A program made the translations under genes and the position numbers. A DNA stretch of 64,000 nt from the NCBI GenBank assembly GCA_037176705.1, contig CM073887.1, positions 26,973,501-27,037,500 of the forward strand, written 5' to 3'. This document shows positions 11,975 through 21,790 of the stretch, in pieces. The stretch is from Molossus alvarezi (lineage: Eukaryota; Chordata; Mammalia; Chiroptera; Molossidae). Position 1 is the stretch's first letter, and every line of letters begins with the position of its first letter. The notes below the pieces were generated by a model. The model saw only the letters and a list, made by a program, of their open reading frames with translations, had not been told where the DNA came from and did no database searches.

Positions 11975-12520
11975 TGAGTTTGGATTCCCTTTCGAGGTCT
12001 GATGTCTCCTCAGCTGGGTACGGAGCAGGTGCTCAGGAAGCCACCAGCCTTACCTCCTGCAGCCACATGGTCCCATCTCTGGACTCATCTAAGCTTCAGG
12101 TCTTGGGTGGGTCTAAGTCTGGTCTCCCAGAGAGGTCCTTGAAGCCAGTCTGCTATCAGATTCTGTGGTCTGCAATGTGACCTTGACATATATTTATAAA
12201 CTAGTCGGAGGGTGGAGCTGGGACCCGGGCCACACCTCCTGAGACAGTTGGCTCCTCCCTGCAGAGCGAGGGTTGGGCAGGATGGGGTGAGAGGATGTTC
12301 AGAGATGCTGGTTGGTGTGGAGAGGATCTGTGATTCAAGTAGCCCAGTTAAAATTCATAGGCATAATCTCATTTGCAGTTTTTGAATCCTCCCTTGATCC
12401 TTTCAAAGCCATTTAATTCCGTCTTTCCTGCTGAGGACACAAATCTGAGAGGCTAGGTGAGGCCTGCTCCTTCTCTCTCCCAGGAATGTGTAACTCTGGG
12501 CCCCCAATGTCACCTCTTCT
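11975..12520 (-). promoter_or_regulatory. TATA promoter and non-coding first exon (copy a), homologous to the TRIM60-like B-D promoters
   Basis: On the minus strand 12,520-12,200 aligns with the upstream flanks at 31,540, 44,690 and 57,460: GAGTTACACAT, CAAATGAGAT(T/C)ATG, CTGAACATCCTCT and GGGAGGAGCCA occur in the same order. TATAAATA lies at 12,198-12,191, and a leader of about 110 nt would end GCAGGAG/GTAAGG (GT at 12,053-12,052). The next TRIM coding exon on this strand is TRIM75 at 906, so this may be its distal promoter, or an orphan of a lost gene. Confidence 0.55.
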
Positions 12521-12752
12521 TCAGGGTGCAGCCTCAGCACTGTGTATACGAGGAGTGGGGGACTTGGCCCTTCAGTTTTAGGGGTCAGCTTTAAGTCCAT
12601 CCCTTGTTCCCTGCATCCTCACAACAAGCTGTAACGGGTTCCCCCGACTGCAGAATTCCCCCACCCCAGATAGGGGCCGTCTATACAGATCCTGTATACT
12701 GTGGACCTGCCTGGCACACAGAACCCGTAATTTGAAAAGTTTCTTCTCTTGG

Positions 12753-12957
12753 CAAACTTTTTTTTCCTTACTGATTTTAGAGAGAGAGAAAGGGAGAGGG
12801 AGAGAGATAGAAACATTGGTAAGATGCTTGGCCACCTCCAGCATACCCCCACTGGGGAATCCGCCCACAACCTGAGCACGTGCCCTGACTGGGAGTCGAA
12901 CGGCTACCTCTGGGTGCATGTGTGGGCACTCAACCACTGAGCCACACCTGCCAGGCT
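12753..12957 (-). repeat. older tRNA-derived SINE inserted in the TRIM pseudogene flank
   Basis: Inverted head CCACTGAGCCACACCTGCCAGG on the right; GCAAACT repeats on both sides. It cuts off the coiled-coil end of the pseudogene. Confidence 0.8.
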
Positions 12958-12959
12958 CC

Positions 12960-13395
12960 TAGCAAACTCAAATTGTTCCAGGTCAGAGTGTAATTCCCTC
13001 ATTTGATTCTCCACCTTCAAAAGCAATTCAGGCTGTGTTTCTAACTCCTTTGCAGCCTGTTCAAACTGCTCTCCCTGGGGCTCAGTGGCCTTTGAGCCTC
13101 CCCTTGTGACTAGCCCGCAGCTTGGTCAGTGGGTCTCAGGGGCTGATCTTGGTGGTTAGAGGAGGAGACCCTACACTGGGGACACAACAGCTATGGGTCC
13201 TTCTGACAAAACAGGGCCAGAACCTCATGGGTTTTCTCTTCCTCCTCTTGGACGAAACCTGCTTAACAGTATCAATCATGTGACATATTTGGGTGTTCCT
13301 CTTGAAGTTCCTGTCACGAGGGGGCCTAGGATACTGCGTATCCTGTTTTTGGATAACTCTGATACTGCCCCCCCCACTACATCCTGAGGCCATGG
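12960..13395 (-). pseudogene. TRIM60-like pseudogene fragment (end of RING to coiled coil)
   Basis: Read on the minus strand, near 13,318-13,265 lies FKRNTQICHMIDTVKQ, nearly the same as gene A (FKRNTQLCHMTDMVKQ). Next come remnants of the B-box (VVSPV/CPQC, then NHQDQPLRP) and, in another frame, a coiled-coil piece (EQFEQAAKELETQPELLLKV). At least one in-frame stop and two frame changes separate these pieces. The RING is destroyed and no PRY-SPRY remains; a SINE abuts the 3' end. It is minus strand, unlike genes A-D. Not functional. Confidence 0.75.
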
Positions 13396-13499
13396 TGAGG
13401 TCCACTTGCCAGGTCACCCCATTCCCAGCCCTGGGCACTGGCTGTGGTCATCCTGCTGAGTCTACACAAGAGTCTGAGGCTCTGACCCTTTCCAGAACC

Positions 13500-13720
13500 C
13501 TGCTCACCTGAGGCTGTGGGGTGCTCGGCCCTGGTCTGGGTGCTGCTGCAGGACCACCCACCTGGTACTGACAGCCCCTCCCTTCCCTGTGGAGCTCACT
13601 GGTTGTTCATGCAGAAGGTCAGAACCTTGCCTGGTTCCCCTTAAATTCCTGTAGGGAGTGTGTTTTCCTGGGGCCTTTATAGAGGTCAGGGGAACGAGGA
13701 AGCCCTGGCAGGGCACAGTG
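13500..13720 (-). promoter_or_regulatory. TATA promoter and first exon of the TRIM pseudogene
   Basis: Minus strand: CTCTATAAAGGCC (TATAAAGG at 13,681-13,674), then a leader of about 140 nt ending CCTCAG/GTGAGCAGG (GT at 13,507-13,506). It is placed just upstream of the decayed TRIM exon, as expected of the family's exon 1. Activity unknown. Confidence 0.45.
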
Positions 13721-13984
13721 AGGGAAGTGTGGCAAAGCTGACTTGTCTAGAGAGAGGTTATCTGAAAATTGGACTTATGGAAGCAGGGTGCACACTTTTC
13801 AAACATTCTGAGTTATTGCAGCATCCTGGGTAATCTCAAACCCAAAGTACTCTTTTCAGCTGCTCTGAGTGCAAAAGCCGATAAAACTCCAATGTCATCC
13901 CTGTGCTTTGTCTGGAGCTTATTATAGATCAAGTCATCTCCTTATTGGCTCCTTCACTGAGCCCTCCACTCAACACGCTTCATT

Positions 13985-14195
13985 TTTATTTGTTATTGCA
14001 ATGTATATTCATTTATTTTTTTTACAGATGTTTCTCCTTTTTTCCCCTTGACACTCCCCCTCTCCACCCTGCCCAAGCATTGTCGTCTATGTCCATTGGT
14101 TACGTATACATGCATATAAGTTCTTTGGTTTATCTCATCCATCCCTCCCACCCCCCTACTTTGGGGTTTGTCAGTCTGAACCATATCAGCAAACT
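13985..14195 (-). repeat. LINE-1 3' end
   Basis: Inverse of the 3'-end text at 8,539-8,825 (TTACAGATGTTTCTCC, GTCTATGTCCATTGGTTA, CATATAAGTTCTTTGGTTTATC). Confidence 0.75.
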
Positions 14196-14800
14196 TTAAG
14201 TGCGCACTTAACAACTTAATCATTAGAATCCTGGAGGATGGAGACAACAGCCAGCATCCAACCCAGCACCTGACCATGCAGGGAGAAGAGACATTCAAGA
14301 GCAATGCAGATTTTGCCCTGTGTTAGTGTGGATGATGGACCATTTTATTCAGGAGAGAGGATAAGGTTTTTCTTCAAGAACACCAATTGCTGTTTTCCAG
14401 ACCTGTGCATTGAAGGGTGTGTGGCACCATCTGCTGGAAAATGTTTGAACAATCACAGTGACAAATATGGTTATAAAACCTCACATAGGTCAAAAATGAT
14501 GCAGGGATATTGGTCCTCTAGTAGCCACTGCAGCCCATGTCTAAGGTCATGCAGCTATAAAGTTTCTGGCTCTTGGTCAACCCTGGAAGTGGTCTGTGTA
14601 CAAAGACATGTGTCACCCTCTCCCTTTTAACTACAAATGAGCAGACACATTTTCTTCAACTTCTCTCACCCCTTTTGTTCACTTAACATATGCTCTTAGA
14701 AATTTTCCTATATCAGTACAAATATTTCACTTTTTTTGGGTTAAATTTGAGCAAAAACATTATATTTAAGGTACAAAAAGAATGTCTTTAAAGAACCAGT
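14196..14800. other. non-coding stretch, nothing recognised
   Basis: A 108-codon plus-strand frame (14,304) lacks any domain signature. No repeat identified. Confidence 0.35.
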
Positions 14801-14807
14801 AAGCTTC

Positions 14808-15097
14808 CCTGGCCAGTTTGGTTCAGTGGTTAGAGAGTCGGCCTGTGGTCCAGAGAGACCCGGGTTCGGTTCCTGCTAAGGGCACGTACGTACCTCGGTT
14901 GCAATTTGTCCCCGGCCCTGGTTGGTCATGTGGGTGGCAGCCACCTGATGTGTCCCTTTCACGTCGATGTTTCTCTCTCTCTCTTCCTCTTACTCCCTCC
15001 ACTCCCACTCTATCTGAACAGAAAATGGAAAAATGTCCTCAGGTGAGGATTAAAAAAAAAAAGTTGGCAGGAGTTTTCATTAAAAAAAAAAAAAAAA
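14808..15097 (+). repeat. Ves-type SINE with target-site duplication
   Basis: AAAGAACCAGTAAGCT lies on both sides of the element and its double A-rich tail. Confidence 0.9.
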
Positions 15098-15112
15098 GAA
15101 CCAGTAAGCTCA

Positions 15113-15283
15113 CCCAGGCCTGTGTGGCTGAATAGGTTGCGCTCCATCCTGTGCATTTGCAGGTTTGATTTTTGGTCAGGTCACTTACCTAGGTTGTGGC
15201 TCAGTTCCCAGTAGGGGGCGTGCTGAAACAGCCCATCGACGTTTTTCTTTCTCCCTGCAATCAATAAAAACATTAAAAAAATA
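15113..15283 (+). repeat. older tRNA-derived SINE
   Basis: Head CCAGGCCTGTGTGGCTGAATAGG; tail CAATCAATAAAAACATT. Confidence 0.7.
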
Positions 15284-15460
15284 CCCTGGCTGGTGTGGCT
15301 TGGTGGTTAAGTGTTGGCCCATGCATTAAGAGGTCACCAGTTTGATTCCCACTCAGGGCACATGCCCAGGTTGTGGGCCTAATCCCTAGTGGGGGCATGC
15401 AGGAGGTGGCCAATCGATGTTTCTATCTTCTTCTCTCTAAAGTCAATAAAGAAAAAACAA
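15284..15460 (+). repeat. older tRNA-derived SINE
   Basis: Directly follows the previous one; head ACCCTGGCTGGTGTGGCTTGG; tail GTCAATAAAGAAAAAAC. Confidence 0.75.
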
Positions 15461-15484
15461 ATTTGTATTTATTTATTTATTTAT

Positions 15485-15960
15485 TTTTTTAATGAATTTT
15501 TATTTATTTTTTTGTTACAGATATTTTACCTTTTTACCCCATTGGCACCCCCCACCCCACGCCCCCTCCACCCTGTCCCCGGCTTAGTTGTCCATGTCCA
15601 TTGGTCATGCATACATGCATATAAGTTCTGTGGTTTATCTCTTCCCACCCCCCCACCCCCCATCCCCTCTTCTGAGGGATGTCAGTCTGTGCCCTACTTC
15701 CATGTGTCTGGGTCTACTGTATTCCTCAGACTGTTATGTTCATTATATTCCGTATATAAGTGAGATCATGTGGTATTTGTCTTTTTCTGCTTGGCTTCTT
15801 TCACTTAGGATAATACTTTCCAGGTCCCTCCATGTTGTTTCAAAGGATGAGAGATCTTTCTTTCTTACCACTGCATAGTACTCCATTCTGTATATGTACC
15901 ACAGCTTTTTTATCCATTCGTCTACTGGTGGACACTTGGGCTGTTTCCAGAAAAAAATTT
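15485..15960 (-). repeat. LINE-1 3' end with part of ORF2
   Basis: Inverse of the LINE-1 ends at 43.7 and 56.5 kb: 3' UTR on the left, then on the right the text matching AGTATTATCCTAAG, CAATGGAATACTATGCAG and GGATAAAAAAGCTGTGGTAC in reverse. Confidence 0.85.
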
Positions 15961-16400
15961 TTTTTAAATAAAGAGCAAGTAGGCTGTATTTTCTTCTGGG
16001 TCAGTGTTTCCTCTGGTATTTCCCCCTCTCATTTTCAAGTAAAAGCTACCATTTACTGAGTACTTGACTCTATCAGAGATGCTCTGCTCTATGTTTTACT
16101 CAAGAATTTCAAGGGAACTTCTCAAGAATGCTGTATTGCAGAAAGAATTGTCTCCCACAGAGTGTCAGGGGAGACTTAGAATGAAGACCTTCTGGGGTCA
16201 CAGGGATGGAATGTCGCTTCTTTGTGCTGCCACAACAGCTTCTTTCAAAATGCTTAGAGATCTGTACTTTTCATTACCGTTTGACGTGGTAATTACCAAT
16301 TGAAGAATCCTATCCCCAAAAATAATCAAACAAGAAGAAATTTGTGATTTATAAGACAATTTCCATGCAAGCAATTATTATCAAATGGAAAGATTAGAAA
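15961..16400. other. non-coding stretch, nothing recognised
   Basis: Only short frames without signature between a LINE-1 end and a SINE. Confidence 0.35.
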
Positions 16401-16401
16401 C

Positions 16402-16657
16402 AGCCCTGGCTGGTTTGGCTCAGTGGTAGAGCATCGGCCCACAGACCAATGAGTTGTGGGTTTGATTCTGGCCAAGGGCAGGACCTTCAGTTGCGGTTTG
16501 TCCCAGCCCTGGTCAGGGTCTTGGAGGAGGCAATCAGTCCATGTGTACCTATCACTTTGATGTTTCTCTCTCTCCCTTTCTCCCTTTCTGTCTCCCTCCC
16601 TCGCTATCTGAAGATAAATAGCAAAATATCCTCAGGTGAGGATTAAAAAAAAAAAAG
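16402..16657 (+). repeat. Ves-type SINE with target-site duplication
   Basis: AAGATTAGAAACA / GAAGATTAGAAACA flank the element. Confidence 0.9.
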
Positions 16658-16756
16658 GAAGATTAGAAACAAGCCAGGTATAGGGTAGTCTTAAGGAGCC
16701 TGAGCTGTTATTTAGTAGCTAGGTGTCCTAGGGAAACTTACTTAAATCCTATGAAC

Positions 16757-16966
16757 TTCAGTTTTTTTCTTTTTTTTCCTTCATTGATTTTAGAGAGATA
16801 GGAAGGGAGAGGGAGAGAGAGAGAGAACATCAATTTTTCTCTCCTGCAAGCCCTCCACTGGGAATTTGGCCCATAACCTGGACATGTGCCCTGATGGGGA
16901 ATTGAACCGGTAACCTCTTGGTGCAAGGGTCAACGCTCAACCACTGAGCCACACCAGCCCGGTCTT
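16757..16966 (-). repeat. older tRNA-derived SINE
   Basis: Inverted head CACTGAGCCACACCAGCCCGG; CTTCAGTTT(T/C) repeats on both sides. Confidence 0.8.
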
Positions 16967-17044
16967 CAGTTTCTTTTTATGAAAAATAAATGTAAAACAT
17001 GTCATGAAATGGCTAAACCTGTAAATAATCTTTTTTTCTTTGTA

Positions 17045-17550
17045 AAAAGTTTTTATGAGTTTATTTGAGTCAAACTGAGGACATATGCTTGGGAGCGAGA
17101 ACTCAAACACTCCACAGAATAACAGTTTTGCAGTTTCATTTACGCATTTGAAATTAAGAGAGAATATAGGGAAAATTACCTGAGGTGGGATTGAAAGCAA
17201 GGTGGGGACTTCAAAGGTGTGTTAGACTAGATGCACAGAAACAATGAATGGGGCTTGCTTAGGGCAAAGATAAGCCTTTTAGTAAAGCAATTATATGCCT
17301 GGGGCTTGACTACTTTCCATAACCTGCCCCAGTTAGGAGTTTATGATCAGATCACCCTGTGAGGTTAACTATCCATAGAACCCCCTTTTTCCCTCCACAG
17401 ACAAAAGTCACAGTGATGTTTATAATAGAAGAGGATATATATTATCTTAGTAACAGACACAAAATATTCTATCAGTGATACTAGCAATAGATCAGTGCCC
17501 CACAACAAGCAAATGAGTAAGGAATTAGTAGATCATAGCAACTCAGAGTA
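17045..17550. repeat. dispersed repeat, family not identified (copy 2)
   Basis: Paralogue of 4,590-5,245; GAGTTTATTTGAGTCAAACTGAGGACA begins the similarity. Confidence 0.45.
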
Positions 17551-17551
17551 C

Positions 17552-17745
17552 AGCCTGGCCAGTGTAGCTCAGTTGGCTGAGCATCGTCCTATGCACCAAG
17601 AGGTCACTGGGTCTGAGTTTCAGGCTCTATCCCCAGTAGGAGTCATGCAGGTGGCAGCCCATTGATATTTCCTTCTCTCGCTCTCCCTTCCTCTCTCTCT
17701 AAATCTCAATTTAAAATATTTTTTAAAAGAAATAAAATGATTTAA
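17552..17745 (+). repeat. older tRNA-derived SINE
   Basis: Head CAGCCTGGCCAGTGTAGCTCAG; tail AAATCTCAATTTAAAATA. Confidence 0.7.
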
Positions 17746-18022
17746 ATTAATACATAATATTCATTTCTCCAATTCTCCCAAAGCTATCCTGTCCCTCCCC
17801 ACATTTTTGTTTTCCACGAGATTGGCTTTTATAAAGGCTTCATGTCAGCTGTGTTTTCATTAGTGAGTGAGTTGGGCTGGTGCCAGACTGAGAGCTCAAT
17901 GGTATAGTTCTCAACAGAGGTTCTAGTGAGTTCGGTAAGGTGATGATGAAAAAATGTCTTAACAGTGGAAGAAAGAAGCAACATAGTCATTGAGGATAAT
18001 ACCTTTTAGAAAACCCAAGAAG

Positions 18023-18118
18023 CCCAGCTGGTGTAGCTCAGTAGTTGAGTGTTGACTCATGCACCAAGAGGTCACTGGTTCTATTTCCGGTCAGGGCACA
18101 TGCCCAGGTATATCCATA
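18023..18118 (+). repeat. 3'-truncated older tRNA-derived SINE
   Basis: Head AGCCCAGCTGGTGTAGCTCAG through CATGCCCAGG, then stops. Confidence 0.65.
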
Positions 18119-18137
18119 TGAGTAAAAAAGAAAAAGA

Positions 18138-18226
18138 GCCCTGGCCAGTTTGGCTCAGCAGTTAGAGCGTCAGCCTACAGACCAGAGAGTTCTGGGTTCG
18201 GTTCCTGCTAGGGGCACGTACCAAAA
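18138..18226 (+). repeat. 3'-truncated Ves-type SINE
   Basis: Only the first 90 bp (GCCCTGGCCAGTTTGGCTCAG to GGGGCACGTACC) remain. Confidence 0.7.
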
Positions 18227-18283
18227 GGAAAAAGAAATGTTTAAAGTGAATCTCTTTTTTTAATTAAGAGTTGACAGACAGTC

Positions 18284-18503
18284 CAGCCAGTGTGTCTCAG
18301 TGGATTGAGCATCGTTCCATGTACTAAGAAATCCCAGTTCAATTCCCTGTCAGGGAAAATGCCCCAATTCTGGGCTTGATCCCTTTTAGGGGCATGCAGG
18401 AGGCAGCCAATCGATGTATCTCTCTCATGGTGATGTTTCTATCTCTCTTTCCCTTCCTACTCTCTAAAAAATAAAAACATAAAAAAAAAAAAAAAAAAAA
18501 AAA
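18284..18503 (+). repeat. older tRNA-derived SINE with long A tail
   Basis: Head CAGCCAGTGTGTCTCAGTGG; a 20-base-plus A run at 18,482-18,503 abuts the 3' end of the SNRPC pseudogene. Confidence 0.75.
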
Positions 18504-19164
18504 GACTTGACAATTTTATTTTCACATTTCACAATACAAATGAAAATGGCTTTTTTGGTCCCACTACTCCTCTCCAAAACTGTTCTCTTTGATAGGAAGA
18601 GGGAATAAAGCTTCCTTGTCATGCTGTTAGAAAACACCCAGAGTCCCAGCATCACTATCTCCTGGTGAGGTAGAACAAGTCACTGGTAGAGAGAGGTGCC
18701 CTTCTTCCTTATCTGTCTGGTCAAGTCATTCCTGACCGAATGGGCACCATCATGGGACAGTGGAAGGTCTCTTCATTGGGGGCCCAGACATCATTGGCAT
18801 GTGTCCTCCCACGAGCAGGTTCCATTGGCATCATCCTAGGAGGAGGACCCATTACTGGCATCATGGGAGGGTCCCCGATATGGGGTGCTGGCACCATACA
18901 GGGTGAGGAGGACTCCGAAGACTGGCAGAGGTGGGATCATTGCCCCTGCAGGAGGAGGAACAGAGAATGGAGTAGGAGATTTCTTTCCTGCTGAAATGCT
19001 GTGGTTGCTTTTTCAATCAGGCTCTGAGCCTGCTCTTCCATCCACTTCTCATAGCAGTCTTTCACATTCTCTTTGTGTTTCCTACCACTGCAATGTGTCT
19101 GTTTCACAGATGGAGAGTCATGGGTGAGGTGTGTATTGCAGTCCTCATAACAATACTTGGGCAT
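18504..19164 (-). pseudogene. SNRPC: processed pseudogene of SNRPC (U1 snRNP protein C)
   Basis: The minus strand from the ATG at 19,164 encodes a clear U1C N-terminus: LTHDSPSV, then [23 protein letters not shown] and AFQQ. It is intronless and continues into the proline/methionine-rich C-terminal region and 3' UTR, with AATAAA near 18,523-18,518. A one-base deletion after about codon 57 shifts the frame to a stop at 18,937; the proper frame resumes as [19 protein letters not shown]. The first zinc-finger cysteine (C6 in the parent) is replaced. In the parent, U1C helps U1 snRNP recognise 5' splice sites; this copy is dead. No minus-strand poly(A) tail remains. Confidence 0.9.
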
Positions 19165-19700
19165 GTTGTTCTGTAGGCATTGGCCACTCCGTTCAGCCTA
19201 AAATGAATCTCATAAAATTGTATCAAAATGTAAAACAGCTAGAAATGAACCTAAGATTGAATATGCAAGAGTATTGGGATCCAATCATAAACATTGCAAA
19301 GTTTCTTCTTAAACTCAGTAAGAGATTAGAAAACCTTTGTAATGTAAAGGTATAACACACATGCATGAATGGTAAGATAATATAGCAAAGGTGTTGGTAC
19401 TGTCCAACTTGGATTACAGATTCAATGTAATTGCCAATAAAATACCCAAGGACATTGCTTTAATAATAAAATATGATTATTTATTTTACTGTGTATATGT
19501 TCAGAGAATAAACAAGATAGGCGAATACATAATGGGAATCATTAGTCTAGAGAACATCTTCAGCACACATCTATCATCTTTATACTATTTCACATTCCAT
19601 TTTTTTCTTAAAGGAGGGAACACATTTAAAACAATGTGCCGATACAGGATGAAAGCATGTGAAAAACATAGGCAGTTGTAGAATACCTATTTTGCTCCCA
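19165..19700 (+). repeat. old LINE-1 ORF2 fragment
   Basis: Text such as GATTCAATGTAATTGCCAATAAAAT and the preceding AAAATTGTATCAAAATGTAAAAC resembles the ORF2 3' half of LINE-1, broken by many stops. Confidence 0.45.
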
Positions 19701-20325
19701 TTTGGAGATATAAAAGGAGAATGTTCTGTATACAAACATACATAAATATAAATCACATCAGTGTTTGGTTTTATATGTATAGACTATCTGGAAATTTCTT
19801 CAAAAAGTCATTCAATGGAATTTCCCCAAGAAAGGCAAATAGAAGAGAAGGAGTCTCTGTGTAACCATTCCACAATGGGAGTCTTTACCGTAATACACAG
19901 GATATCATTCTGTGACCGTGAAGGGGATCTGGCCCTTTGGGGGTCTGCCAAGGGCCCACGGTAGTGTGTGGGTTCTTGACTTATGCAGGAAAAGTTTCAT
20001 AACACAAGCCCAAATGACTATGAGGAAACATTTATTGAAGGAAAACAAGGAAGAGTTTGGCATAGAAAAAGCAAAAGGAGAGCCTAGGCTGGGCTGCCTC
20101 AGCTTTCTGGGAAGTCGGAGAAAAGTGGTGTGATCCTTGTTCCAGGCTCTAGTCAGAGTCCATGGACAGTGAGCCCTCTAAATGTGCGATGGGGGAGCAT
20201 ATGAATGGTTGGGCTGTCAATGAAGGAAATGTCACGTAGATATACAGAGCCTGGATATGGAAATTCAAATTTACTGAGGAACTTACAAAGGTTAGAAGCA
20301 CAAGGAAGATTTATTTAGTAACAAA
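19701..20325. other. non-coding stretch, nothing recognised
   Basis: Short frames without signatures; possibly LINE or LTR debris. Confidence 0.3.
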
Positions 20326-20327
20326 CA

Positions 20328-20810
20328 GCCCTGGTCAGTGTGGCTCAGTTGGTTGGATGTTGTCTCGGGCACTGAAGGGTTACAGGATTGATTCCCGGTA
20401 AGGACACATGCCCAGTTTTCTTTCTTTCTTTTTTTTTAATCCACAGCCAAGGAGATTTTTGTCTTTATCATCAGGTAGAGTGGGAGGGAGGGAGAAAAAC
20501 ATCCATGTGAGAGAGACACATCGACTGGTTGCCTCCTGCATGACCCAACCAGGACCTGAGACTAACGTCAACCAAGGTATGTGCCCTTGACTGGAATTGA
20601 ACCTGTGACTCACTGGTCTGAGAGCCGATGCTCTAATGGCGGAGCCACACCGGCCAGGGCCAGATGCCTGGTTTTCAAGCTCAATTCCTGGTGGGGGGTG
20701 TGCAGGAGGCAGCAGATCTGTGTGTTGCTCTCACATTGATGATTCTCTCTCTCCCTCTACTTTCCTCTCTCCTAAAAGAAAAAAAAATCAGTAAAAATAT
20801 TTTAAAAACA
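20328..20810 (+). repeat. older SINE split by a nested inverted Ves SINE
   Basis: The plus-strand SINE starts at 20,328 (AGCCCTGGTCAGTGTGGCTCAG), breaks after ACATGCCCA near 20,415 and resumes near 20,661 (GCTCAATTCCTGGTGGGGG) to its A-rich tail. Confidence 0.8.
20417..20660 (-). repeat. Ves-type SINE nested in the older SINE
   Basis: Inverted Ves element: TTTTTTTAATCCACAGCCAAGG left, GGAGCCACACCGGCCAGGGC right. Confidence 0.8.
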
Positions 20811-21021
20811 ACCAAAAAAACCCAAATAAATAAATAAATATATTAAATAGTCAAAGGATTCAAAACCCAGATCCCTGAAGGACTAGAGGGGAGACTCAGC
20901 GCAGGGTGAAAGGAGGAGACTCAGAAGATGCCACCGGAGAGACAGGGGGTGTCATCAGGCCAGTGACCTCCGCACGGGGCCCACAGGGTGATAACGCCAC
21001 GCCGGCCACACCTCCATCTTC

Positions 21022-21218
21022 TTTTCCCCTTTATAGATTTTAGAGAGAGAGGAAGTGAGAGGGAGAGAGAGAAACATCCATGAGAGAGAACACTGACGCC
21101 TCCTGCACGCCCCCCACTGGGGATCGGACCCAACACGGGCTTGTGCCCTGAGCGGAATGGAACCGGCGACCTCCTGGTGCACGAGTCACTCAACCACTGA
21201 GCGACACGGCCCGGCCAC
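21022..21218 (-). repeat. older tRNA-derived SINE
   Basis: Inverted head CCACTGAGCGACACGGCCCGGCC; it sits at the left shore of the CpG island and is unusually CpG-rich for its kind. Confidence 0.8.
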
Positions 21219-21244
21219 ACCCCGATCTTAAGGGAGACCGGAAA

Positions 21245-21790
21245 CTGGGGCTGTGCTGTGTCCTTTGACCGGGAAGGGGAAGCCCCCCCCCCCCCACTTT
21301 GAGAGGCAGGAAGGAGCCGGCAGCGCCCCCCAGGCCCTGAGGACCCGGCCCCCTCGGGCCTCAGCTCAGGGCCAAGGCCAAGGCCAGAGCCAGGTGAGCG
21401 CCGCCGGCCGGGAGCGGGGCTCGGGAAGGACCAGGCCCGGGGCTGGGGCTGGACGGAGCGGGGACACGACGGCGACGGCGGGGCTGCGGCCGCGCGGGGC
21501 CTCCTCGGGTGGGGGAGGCGGTGGCGGGAAGGCCGGGCAGAGCGGTCTGGGCAGCGGGAGGGCCGGCGTGCTCCCGGGCTTCGGAACCGCTTTTCCGGGG
21601 GCAGAGGGGGTGCTGGGTGGGGACGGAGGGGACGGTCCTACTAGGAGCCCAGGGGACCCGACACTGTCGTGCACGGACCACAGCGGGAGGAGCGGCGGGC
21701 AGGTCCCGGGGCGCCTGGGGGACCTGCTGTGTGCCAGGCCCTCTGCTCCTGGCTGTTCCTTTGCTTTCTCCTCGTCCCCCCTGTTTGAGG
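21245..21790. promoter_or_regulatory. CpG island, probable promoter with a non-coding first exon
   Basis: A 500-bp stretch dense in CG dinucleotides (for example GGACACGACGGCGACGGCGG and GGCCGCGCGGGGCC), in sharp contrast with the AT-rich flanks. A good donor lies at 21,392/21,393 (GAGCCAG/GTGAGCGCCG) on the plus strand. The nearest plus-strand coding exon is TRIM60-like gene A, whose acceptor is at 24,542, giving an intron of about 3.1 kb. Long open frames across the island on both strands are compositional: GC-rich DNA has few stops. Could also serve a minus-strand gene. Confidence 0.6.
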
